From the NCBI GenBank assembly GCA_949592205.1, contig CATIUR010000005.1:129165277-129229276 (forward strand): DNA of 64,000 nt, read 5' to 3'. Below the pieces are notes generated by a model. The model was given only the letters and a program-made list of their open reading frames with translations, was not told the origin of the DNA and did no database searches. Of this stretch, positions 31,192 to 44,037 are shown one piece after another. Every line of letters begins with the position of its first letter. The first letter of the stretch is position 1. The position numbers were made by a program, and so were the translations under genes. The stretch comes from Helichrysum umbraculigerum (lineage: Eukaryota > Streptophyta > Magnoliopsida > Asterales > Asteraceae).

Positions 31192-33596
31192 ATGGCTAAT
31201 TTAAATTATGCAAATCCTCCCGTCCCTAATCCCGCAAATAACTCAAACTTCTCACTACTCTCAGTTCTTAGGAGGGAAAGACTGACCGGTCCAAATTATA
31301 TGGACTGGATGCGTAACCTAAGGTTTACCTTGAGGTATGAGAACAAGGAGTATGTTCTCGATGAGCAGATTCCCATAATTGATGAAGAATCAACCCAAGA
31401 GGAGATTGAGGCACACCGGAAACATTATGATGATGCGAATAAAGTGTCTTGTATCATGGCATCTTCCATGAGCCCTGAACTACAAAAGACTTTTGAAAAC
31501 ACTTGGGCTTATGAAATGAACCAACAGCTGAAAGAAATGTTTCAGGCTAAGGCAAGCAAAGAACGCCTTGATGTGGTGAAATCCCTCATGGCTTGCAAGC
31601 CCAAACCTGGAGATTATATCTGTGCTTTCATCTTAGAGATGAAGGGGTACTTTGATAGGTTGGAGTCATTGAACATGGTATTTAACACAGAGTTTTCCAT
31701 CGCCATAATTCTATCCAGTTTGCCAGCTGTCTACAATCAGTTTGTAATGTCATATCAGATGAATATGAATGAGAGAGAAGGCTCAATAATGGAACTTCAC
31801 AATTTACTGCAAACCGCTGAGCAAGGAATCAAGAAAGATGATGTGTCCTCTGGCTCAGCAACTCCTGTGTTGACTATTGATCAAAGTGCAAAGAAAAGAA
31901 AAAGGTCAATTTCTAATTGAAAAAGGAAGACTGCTGACAGAAAGTCCGTTCGCAAGTCTAAGAAAGGGACCGATTCTGAGATTACACCTGTTAGTCACCC
32001 AAAGGAAGCAGTGTGCTTCTACTGCAACACAAAGGGGCATTGGAAGCGTAACTGCCCAAAATACCTGAAGGACCTTGAAGATGGAAAGGTCGAGAAAAGT
32101 ATTCACTCAGGTATGTTTATGATCGAACTCCATAATACAACAACTTCTAATTCATGGGTTCTGGATACATGATGTGGTAATCACATTTGCACTGTATTGC
32201 AGGGGCTAAAGGAAAGTAGAAGTGTGATGCATGGAGAGCTCAACTTAGTTATGGGAAACAAAGGAATTGTACCTGTGACGAAGATTGGAAGATTTGAGCT
32301 CATGCTGAATTATGGAGTTAGGATAGATTTAAATAATTGCTATTATTCGTCAGAAATGACTAGAAACAATATTTCATTTTATGCTTTGTATAAAGATGGT
32401 TATCATTTTTCTTTTGATAATGGAAATGGAGATATTTTGGTTCATTTAAACGATTGTTTTATTTTTAAAGCTTCTCCTTACAATGGCATATATGAAAATG
32501 TTGAATGTGTTAGCAATGTTATTTTAAATGTTGATTCGTCTAATGAAATTGATAAATCCAAGTTGTGGCATTGTCGTCTTGGGCACATAAACAAGAAACG
32601 CATCGCCCAACTCCAAAAGGATGGAGTGTTAGAATCATTCGACCTCAAATCGGATGATGTATGTGAATCTTGTTTATTAGGTAAGATGACCAAATCACCA
32701 TTCACAGGATCATGTGAAAGAGGTGAAGGACTATTGGATTTGGTACATACAGATGTATGTGGACCATTCCGATATGCTACAAAAGATGGAAATAGATACT
32801 ATGTTACATTTACTGATGACTTCAGTAGATTTGGGCATGTTTATCTGATCAAACATAAGTCGGATACTTTTGAAGTGTTCAAAAGATATCAAAATGAAGT
32901 AGAGAATCGACTGGGCAGAAAGATAAAGGTTCTCCGATCCGATAGGGGAGGAGAGTACCTTGGTATCGAGTTTATCGATCATCTTAGAGATTGTGGAATA
33001 GTTTCACAATTGACTCCTCCTAGAACACCGCAGCTTAATGGTGTTGCTGAGAGGAGAAACAGAGCTTTGTTAGACATGGTTCGGTCTATGATGAGTCAAG
33101 CAACACTTCCAATAAGTTTCTGGGATTATGCATTAGAAACAGCCGCCCATATCTTAAATCAAATACCCACTAAGAAAGTTTCAAAGACACCTTATGAGAT
33201 GTGGAAGGGAAAGAGACCTTCTCTTGGTCACATCAAAATCTGGGGTTGTGAAGTTTACGTTAGACGGGAAACTCAGGACAAACTAGACTCCAGATCTTAA
33301 AAATGTCTTTTCGTCGGTTATCCACAAGAGTCATTTGGATATTTATTCTACAGACCCAAGGATAATGTGGTCTTTGTAGCTCGAAGAGGAGTGTTCCTTG
33401 AGAGATAAATGATATCTAAAGAGGACATTGGGAGTAAAATTGATCTTGAAGAAATTCAAGAATCTACCCAATGAAGAACCTATAATAAACACTGACGTTC
33501 AACAAGAGCTGGATACACCTGTTGAACCTGAAGACATATCCTTGCCCGTTCGCAGATCTAGTAGAGTTAGCAATCCTCCTGAGTTCTATTATGGTT
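31192..33596 (+). pseudogene. gag-pol: E5 copia gag-protease-integrase polyprotein, broken by stops and truncated
   Basis: One frame from the ATG at 31192, with TGA at 31918, TGA at 32170, TAA at 33298, TAA at 33406 and TGA at 33472, then frame loss. Gag (242 aa to the first stop) has the UBN2-like core (LTGPNYMDWMRNLRF..). Next come a CCHC knuckle CFYCNTKGHWKRNC (about 32011-32052), a protease site in which the Gly codon of DTG has become TGA, and the HHCC site (LWHCRLGHINKKR..CESC). The integrase acidic residues are in LVHTDVCGPF, LRSDRGGEY and QLNGVAERRN. It is cut at 33596 by E6, so RT, RNase H and the 3' LTR are not in the window. Confidence 0.88.
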
Positions 33597-35797
<2,201 letters not shown>

Positions 35798-36710
35798 TGT
35801 GACACCCGTCAAATTAGGACTATTAATTAGGGCCTAATCAAGTGTAATACATGTAATTAGTTCCGTGTTAGGCTAATTAATGTATCAATATATATAAAAT
35901 TATACGATTTGATTAAATCGTACGCAATCAAAAACGGATGTAATTCGTTTCAAGTAAATACGGACGTTGGTGAACAATTTTATTAAATAATATATTATTA
36001 TTTAATAACACTATTATATCCAAAATATTATTTTTATAATATACTAATTCAAACTCGTATCGTACAAGTGACATTTTACGCGATTAAAAGATTTAACGCG
36101 CAAACAAACGAAACAAGTTTAAGTTATATATTATAACGCAATTATAAAGTATTTGGTAAAATACTTCAATCAAAAATATTGAATGATTATTCGTATTTTC
36201 AAACGTATATTTAAACATTTAAAGTAATTATTTAATGCTTAAATGACCGGGAAAACGAACATCGCACGGAACGCGATTGCACGGGAGTTAAAAGTGGAGA
36301 CCCACACTCCGGTGGGCCCCCACAATATCGGCCAAAAATGGGGGGAACCCACCCCATTTTCTCATTTTCATCACCACCATCATCTTTCTTCTTTCTTTTT
36401 TCTCTCAAACAAACCCAAACCACAACCTCCTTAAGTCACAAAATAACACCTCAAAACGACCTCCAATCATCACGCTCGTTTGGAAGAAAAGAACCACCGC
36501 GTCATGATCTATAATCCTATCTTTTCGGATTCTCCTCGCGTTAAGTTTGTAAGCTTCCGACAAATCTCGAAACACTCCAATTTTCATTGTTTTCGACCTG
36601 TTATTGTTTGTCTAAGCTTGAAATGTCCATATAAGGGTTGGGTAAAAGAATCGGACCAAACGGAAACCGGAAAACTCGTTTTTGGCTCAAAATCCGTCGA
36701 ACAGTCTTAC

Positions 36711-37111
36711 GTGTCGCATAGCCAGATCCAGTATAGCGTCACTTCGTGCGTCACTTAAGTGTCGCATTAAGTGACGCATAAAACCCTAATTTTGCGTCAC
36801 TTGCTCAAGTGCCGCATAAAACCCTCTTTTCCCGACACTTGCCTAAGTGTCGCAAATTCAATGACCGACACTCCTAACCGACACTTCAAGCGACACTTGT
36901 CTAAGTGTCTCTTATAATCAGACTCTGACATTGAACCGTCACTTGCCTAGTGACGCCCATAACCCTTTTCCGACACTGATACCCGACACTACCTTAGTGA
37001 CGCCTCATCATGCGTCACTTCTATAAGTGACGCCTTCAACTCAGATTTTACTATTTTATGCGACACTTCTTAAGTGTCGCCTAAATCCCTAAGTGACGTT
37101 ATAAGTGTCGC
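36711..37111. repeat. Palindromic word array AAGTGTCGC/GCGACACTT with GCGTCACTT variants (E7 5' LTR)
   Basis: Inverted pairs with 9-bp arms and 3-4 nt centres. Two words are interleaved, GCGACACTT and GCGTCACTT, each paired mostly with its own complement. The 3' LTR array is at 44949-45351. Confidence 0.88.
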
Positions 37112-37256
37112 ATGAAACAGAACCAAGAAAACACAGATTTTACTAAGTGTCGAGACCTAAAATTTTATCACTCGATTTCACCCAAATTCAAGTTCATATG
37201 CGTTTTTCACCAAAGCAACTTAGTAGAAATAAAAAATTTTCGAGCTGACTTGGCAC

Positions 37257-37346
37257 CTCGACCCCAACCAGGGGCCAGCCCCTTGGACCCCGCCAGGGGT
37301 TGCCACCCCTGGAACCCCGCTACCCAGGGGCGCTACCCCGGACCCC
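37257..37346. repeat. GC-rich block with CCCC/GGGG runs (E7 5' LTR)
   Basis: Nested inverted words such as CCAGGGGC and GCCCCTTGG, with runs of CCCC. The 3' LTR copy is at 45497-45577 and the inverse-strand relative is in E9 at 53236-53297. It lies just upstream of the TATA box. Quadruplex or i-motif potential is an inference. Confidence 0.75.
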
Positions 37347-38426
37347 CGTCACCTAAAGCTTATAAATACTTTTTAAGTATAACTATTTGAAATCAAAATA
37401 ATAATGTTAAGATTATTACTACAACTAATCACCAACGGACCGTACACGTTTTCAAATACTTAAACACATCAACCAAATCATAGTAATTTGGACATTCTAG
37501 TTGGACGGACAACTACAAGGTAGTCTTGATAGATACCTGCTCATGTTTATAACCATCGGTTGTCGTGGACACCCTTAGGTTACAAGTCTTCGGACTTCAT
37601 TACTCGGCTAATCAACTCACGTTTACTGATTTAAATGCTCCAAGACTCAGGTGAGTCTCATAGCCCCTCTTTTTACCGCTATTCACTCAGGGGTGTGATT
37701 CAATGCTTATTTTTAACATGTGAACTCAAGTACAAACTTTACAATATACTACATGAGTTGTTTTCCACTAATCATTTCAAAGTCCTTCGTCAGCATAGTT
37801 TGTTAATACGTTGTAGTGTGATTATTAGTATATGGTACCATATAGGATTGACCCTCCTCGTCCGGGTTAGCATGCACTAACTGGGTAAACGGATGTACTA
37901 ATAATTGTTCAGACGAGTGTAGATTAGGCACTCGTGGAGGCACCTCGCTCGGAATTCTCTATACGGGACCCTCGAGTTAAGCTCAGACTATGTGTTCATG
38001 GCTGTATACATTATTATTTATTTGCTGGATGCAAATCATTACTTAAATCTTGCGGTTCATACGATATTATCTGATTCTAAACCTGTGAGCTCACCAGCTT
38101 TAGCTGACCCATTTTAGCATGTATCACATGTACCCAGCAGTAGATTGGACTGCCTCAGGATTTCCATAGCTCGAGTCAGCATGCAGACATTAGAGATTTT
38201 CTTGCATTAGTATATTTTTGTACAAGTGCTTATGTACTGAAATCTCTCATTTAATCGAACACGAGTTATGTACCGCTTCAAATGTTGTAAACATTTCTTA
38301 TATTAATGTGTTTTGTTAAAACGACGCATATATAGTCGTTTGCTATATATCTATGTGCTTTGATTATTGATTAGTAACACTCAAAGTACGCTTCCGCTAA
38401 ATGGTAAATATGGGGGTGTTACAGAT

Positions 38427-38438
38427 TGGTATCAGAGC
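38427..38438 (+). promoter_or_regulatory. Primer-binding site, tRNA-Met type (E7)
   Basis: TGGTATCAGAGC three bases after the LTR. The leader 38439-38800 holds nothing else I recognise except the acceptor-like CTCTAACGCTTTGTCTCAG ending at 38799. Confidence 0.92.
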
Positions 38439-38800
38439 CTAAGGTTATAGTGAACTAGGTTGCATTTAGTGGGCCTAGACTATGACCATTAGGCAGTATT
38501 TCCTTATTAGGCATGATTGGTTTAGGAATTACAGCATATAACTTTAATTTAACGTAGCCTGATCAACTATGTACAATTAAGGAAAGATGATGTAAGGTCT
38601 GAAATGGTTATGTTAAACAGGAATACACTAGTTAACTCTGACCTCGAGAGAACCGGGACTCAAACATGTCTATGCTAGACACCCAATAGGCTATTATGTG
38701 ATACTAAGTATACATAGATAGGCCTCGCTACAATCTTAGGCTATATCATATAAGTACTATATAAATATAGGCCTCACTTTCTCTAACGCTTTGTCTCAGA

Positions 38801-39295
38801 ATGGCAAACATACCATCAAATTCATCACAATCTCACCCTCATGGATCCCAAAACCCGAGGGTAGCTAGGAGGAACCCTAGGTTGCCTCGAGCTAGCCCAT
38901 ATCCCGCGCACTTCACTCTACAGGGTTTAGCCACTAGGCTACACCGACACGAGCAACGGCTTAACACCATGGACATCAAACTCCAAGAAACCAATGAAAA
39001 CTGGAGACTTATGTCCCTCGAGCGCATCAACCAAGTCTCCGAGGATCACGAAACCACCATTAACAACGTGGATGTCCTTCGCAACAGGGTAGTGGAGATA
39101 AGCGTAGAAACCGCCCTTTTGCAGCAAAGGCTAGAAGAATGTGAGCAACGCTCATGGGAAGCAGAGGAATACGTTCGCGGTTTAGTGCAGCGACTAGTCC
39201 TGGCAGAAGATAACGCCCGACAAGCCAGCAGACTTGCAAATACTGTGGATCGTCTCGTTGAAATGATGGAGCAGATTGATCTACGTCGAGACTAG
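38801..39295 (+). CDS. E7 pre-gag ORF, 164-aa coiled-coil protein
   Basis: An intact ATG-to-TAG frame between leader and gag. Residues 1-38 are Ser/Pro/Arg-rich and basic. Residues about 40-160 are predominantly helical heptad-like sequence (LATRLHRHEQRLNTMDIKLQ, VEISVETALLQQRLEECEQR, RLVEMMEQIDLRRD), consistent with a long coiled coil. The ATG follows a splice-acceptor-like CAG by one base. It has survived undamaged although the following gag-pol carries five stops and a frameshift. I recognise no family. It could be an RNA-binding or gag-assembly cofactor, which is speculation. Confidence 0.6.
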   Translation: MANIPSNSSQSHPHGSQNPRVARRNPRLPRASPYPAHFTLQGLATRLHRHEQRLNTMDIKLQETNENWRLMSLERINQVSEDHETTINNVDVLRNRVVEISVETALLQQRLEECEQRSWEAEEYVRGLVQRLVLAEDNARQASRLANTVDRLVEMMEQIDLRRD

Positions 39296-39576
39296 TGTAG
39301 TCCTTGTCTTGTAATCCATCTTGTAATCTAATAACTATCTAAGCGCTACTTTATAATTCGGTCGGATGTAACAATTCCCGACACCTATTGTAATATATCT
39401 AAGGGATGTAACTTTTGAACATGTATTATCTATCAAATAGTCTCGCTGTTTCAATTCATATTAATTGCCATTTTCACATTGATGTTATGTATTACCACTT
39501 TTGTACATAAACGTCTATGACAATTACTATCCTCTTACAAAATCTCATGTATCTTTATTTCTTTTATTGAAGAATC

Positions 39577-42500
39577 ATGCCGCCGAAGACAAGACCATAC
39601 TCCGATGCCCAGCTTGCATCTCTCATTTCCCAGGCTGTAGCTGAATCCTTGGCTCGGAATTCTTCACAGAACTCCGGGAGAAACAGCGATACCGCTGAAA
39701 CCACTACCGCCAAGCCTTGTTCCTACAAGGATTTTCAGAACTGCAAACCCTTGAGCTTCAAGGGAACCGAAGGAGCCATCGGATTAATCAGATGGTTCGA
39801 AAATATGGAATCTGTCTTCCGCATCAGCAAATGTGCGGAGGACGACAAGGTCAAATTCTCAACCTACACCCTCGAAGATGGTGCCCTTTCGTGGTGGAAT
39901 TCTTATGCCTAGTCCGTAGGTATTGACACCGCCTATCTACTCCCCTGGGAGGATCTAAAGAAAATGCTCACTGATGAGTATTGTCCAACCGAACAACTTC
40001 AGAAGCTGGATGAAGAGTTCTGGCACTTAAAAGTGAAGGGGACTGATATTGTTGGATACACCACTAGATTCCAACAGCTCGCCATTCTTCGTCCAGCTAT
40101 GGTAAGCACCGAACCGGATAAGATCAAGAAGTATATCCGCGGCCTTCCAGAACCTGTCCGGGGAAACATCGCATCATCAAACCAAGCCACCCTCCATGGC
40201 GCCATCCGGTTGGCCCATGAACTCTTGGCCATGAACGAGGATCCAGAACCACCCACTCCATCCTCAAACTATCTCAAACGACAGTGGTTCGACAACCACA
40301 ACAACCACCAGAACAAGAAACCTGACACCATCAAAGCCTACAACTCCACCACCAAAACCAAACGGGGTTACACCGGGAACAAGCCTTACTGTTCCAAGTG
40401 CAACCGCCACCATGAAGGTCCTTGCGGTACCCTTTGCAATAATTGCAAGAGGTACGGCCACCTCGCCAAGGACTGTCGATCTCCCACCAACACCAATAAC
40501 AACAACTCCAACAGCAACACCAAGCCACCCAGAGCCTGCTTTGAATGCGGGAATCCCGGGTACTTCAGGAACGAGTGCCCAAAGCTGAAGAACAAGGGCA
40601 ACAACAACGTAAGAGGTAGAGCCTTTGTACTCAACTCTTGGGACGCCCGTCAAGACCCGAATGTGGTCTCGGGTATGTTCCTCCTCAATAACTTATCTGC
40701 TTCTGTTCTGTTTGATACTGGTGCCGATAGGAGCTTTATTTCTGATGAGTTTTGCCCGTTACTTGACATCGCCCCCGTTGCCTTAGCTGTTAAGTTCACC
40801 GTAGAACTAGCAAATGGTAAACTCATAGAAACCAATAGTGTAATACCTAATTGCACTTTAAACCTAGCCAATGAATCCTTCTCAATAGATCTTATGCCTA
40901 TTTAAATTGGAAGTTTCGACGTCATCATTGGTATGGACTGGTTGTCCAAACACCGCGCTGAAATCGTTTGTTATGACAAGGTCGTTCGAATCCCTCTCGC
41001 CGCCAGTAGAACTTTGATCATACAGCGGGAGACCGGTGGGACGAGACTGAATATCATCTCTTGCTTGAAAACCCAAAAATTTCTTAGAAAGGGTTATCCG
41101 GCAATCCTCGCGCACATCATGGAGAAAAAGTCAGAGGAGAAGCGACTTGAGGATGTGCCAATCGTACGAGACTTTCAAGAAGTCTTTCCCGAAGAACTAC
41201 CTGGTCTACCGCCACCTAGACAGGTTGAGTTCTCGATCGATCTCGTGCCAGGTGCTGCACCGGTAGCCCGCGCACCATACCGTTTAGCCCCATCCGAACT
41301 TCAGGAGCTGTCCACCCAATTACAGGAACTCCTGGATAGATGATTCATCAGACCGAGTTCTTCACCTTGGAGAGCTCCGGTCTTGTTTGTTAAAAAGAAG
41401 GACGGTTCATTCAGAATGTGTATCGACTACCGAGAGTTGAACAAGTTAACCGTCAAGAACCGATATCCGCTCCCTCGTATTGATGATCTATTTGATCAAC
41501 TCCAGGGATCAAGTTTTTACTCAAAGATCGATCTGCGATCAGGTTATCATCAGCTACACGTTCGCGACAGCGATGTTCCAAAAACCGCTTTCCGAACCCG
41601 ATATGGGCACTACGAGTTCCAAGTGATGCCCTTTGGTCTAACCAACGCACCGGCTGTATTCATGGATCTCATGAATCGGGTGTGTAAACCCTATCTCGAT
41701 AAGTTTGTCATTGTCTTTATCGATGACATCCTCATTTATTCGCGCAACGAGCAAGAGCATGCGCAACACCTCAAAACCATCCTAGAACTACTTAAACACG
41801 AGGAACTTTACGCCAAATTCTCTAAGTGTGAGTTCTGGATGCAAACCGTCCAATTCCGTGGACACGTGATTGACAGTCAAGGAATTCATGTAGATCCATC
41901 AAAAATTGAGGCTATCAAAGACTGGAAAGCGCCAACCACTCCAACCGAGGTACGCCAATTCTTGGGATTGGTGGGGTATTACCGTCGGTTCATTGAAAAT
42001 TTCTCCAAAATAGCCCAACCACTCACGGTACTGAATCAGAAGGAAAAGAAGTTCGATTGGACTGATAAAAAAGAGTCAGCATTCCAACTGTTAAAACTCA
42101 AGCTTTGCAGTGCTCCTATTCTATCTCTACCCGAAGGCACCGATGACTTCGTGGTATACTGCGACGCTTCTCATCAAGGTCTCGGTTGCGTGTTGATGCA
42201 ACGAGACAAGGTCATTGCTTATGCTTCCCGATAACTCAAAGTTCATGAGAAGAACTACACGACTCACGACCTCGAGCTGGGGGCCGTATTGTTCGCTCTC
42301 AAAATCTGGAGGCATTACCTTTATGGTACCTGAAGTACTATATTCACCGACCACAAAATCCTCCAACATATATTCGATCAGAAGGATCTCAACATGAGGC
42401 AACGTCGATGGGTCGAGTTACTCACCGATTACGACTGCGAAATCAAATATCATCCGGGCAAGGCAAATGTGGTTGCCGATGCTCTCAGTCGGAAGGAACG

Positions 42501-44003
42501 ACCGAAACCACTTCGAGTTCGAGCCCTCATTATGACTATTCATAACGACCTAAACATCCAAATTCTCACTGTGCAACTCGAAGCTTTGAAACCCGATAAT
42601 ATCAAAAACGAAGCCTTGCGAGGCATGGATAAACAACTTGAAACCAAACCGAACGGAGTTAAGTACTTCTCCAACCGAATCTGGTTGCCTAATTTTGGAA
42701 ACCTTCGGGACTTGGAAATGGACGAAGCCCACGAGTCCAAATATTCTATCCATCCGGGATCTGATAAAATGTATCACGGTATCAAGGAATTCTATTGGTG
42801 GCCGAACATGAAATCTGAAATCGCCACCTACGTCAGCAAGTGTCTTACTTGCTCGAAAGTCAAAGCCGAATACCAAAAACCTTCTGGTTTACTTCAACAA
42901 CCCGAAATCCCTGAATGGAAATGGGAACAAATCGCCATGGACTTCATAACCAAACTACCCAAATCATCGAGCGGTTGCGATACCATTTGGGTGATTATCG
43001 ATCGTCTCACAAAAACTGCTCATTTCCTTGCAATCAAGGAAACCGACAAAATGGAACGCCTCACACGAATCTACATCAAAGAAATCATCTCTCGACACGG
43101 CTTTCCGATCTCGATTATCTCCGATAGGGTAGTCGCTTCAAATCTCACTTTTGGCAGTCACTCCAGAAATCATTGGGTACCCGTCTTGATATGAGTACCG
43201 CATACCATCCTCAAACCGATAGCCAAAGTGAACGAACGATTCAAATAATGGAAGACATGCTACGGGCCTGCGTAGTTGACTTCGGTGTAAACTGGGAAAA
43301 CCATCTACCGTTGTGCGAGTTCTCGTACAACAACAGTTATCACTCCAGCATTAAGGCTGCACCATTCAAGGCACTGTACGATCGTAAGTGCCGGTCACCT
43401 ATCTGTTTGACCGAAGTTGGGGATAGCCAACTCACTGGTCTTGAACTCATTCACGAAACAACCGAGAAAATCTTCGAGATTCAAAATAAACTCAAAGCCG
43501 TACGTGATCGTCAGAAAAGTTACGCTGACGTGAGACGCAAACCACTCGAGTTCCAGATTGGGGATCGTGTACTCTTGAAAGTTTCACCTTGGAAAGGTGT
43601 CATTCATTTCGGAAAACGCGGGAAACTGAACCCTAGATACATTGGACCTTTTGAGATCCTCGAGAGGATTGGTCCAGTGGCATACCGATTGCAGCTGCCA
43701 CCCGAGCTCAGCAGCGTGCGTCCCACTTTTCACATTTCTAATCTTAAGAAATGCCTGTCTGACGAGACACTTATCATTCCTCTCGATGAAATCCGCATTG
43801 ATGACAAACTTCATTTCGTTGAGGAACCCGCTGAAATCATGGACCTTGAGGTCAAACAACTCAAACAAAGTTGTATTCCCATCGTGAAGGTCAGGTGGAA
43901 TTCGCGGCGTGGTCCGGAATTCACCTGGGAACGGGAAGACCAAATGCGACTCAAGTATCCTCAGTTGTTCGCTGACTCTGCATCAAACCCGACTACAAAC
44001 TAA
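39577..44003 (+). pseudogene. gag-pol: E7 gag-pol polyprotein with five nonsense codons and a 1-bp deletion
   Basis: One frame from ATG 39577 to about 43129. Gag core (FKGTEGAIGLIRWFE, LSWWNS), a Cys-rich stretch, then a knuckle CFECGNPGYFRNEC (Tyr in the usual His position). Protease LFDTGADRSF. RT with FIDDILIYS (about 41718). RNase H YCDASHQGLG. Integrase HHCC zinc site (HPGSDKMYHGIKEFYWW..CLTCSKVK) and core (MDFITKLPKS.., IISDR). In-frame stops: TAG 39910, TAA 40903, TGA 41341, TAA 42232, TGA 42331. A single base is missing at 43129/43130, just after the second integrase Asp region. The rest continues in the shifted frame (43173-44003) to a chromodomain-like C-terminus (IVKVRWNSRRGPEFTWERE). 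Confidence 0.92.
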
Positions 44004-44037
44004 ATTTCGGGACGAAATTCTTCTAACAGGGGGAGAA

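Larger units (their letters stand above)
35798..38423 (+). repeat. E7 5' LTR (2,626 bp)
   Basis: TGTGACACCC to GGGGGTGTTACA. It contains the conserved block with GTAAGC (36549), the AAGTGTCGC/GCGTCACTT array (36711-37111), a GC-rich block (37257-37346), a TATA box TATAAATA (37361-37368), the donor CAG|GTGAGT (37648-37656) and the conserved U5 end. No gene is seen. Confidence 0.92.
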
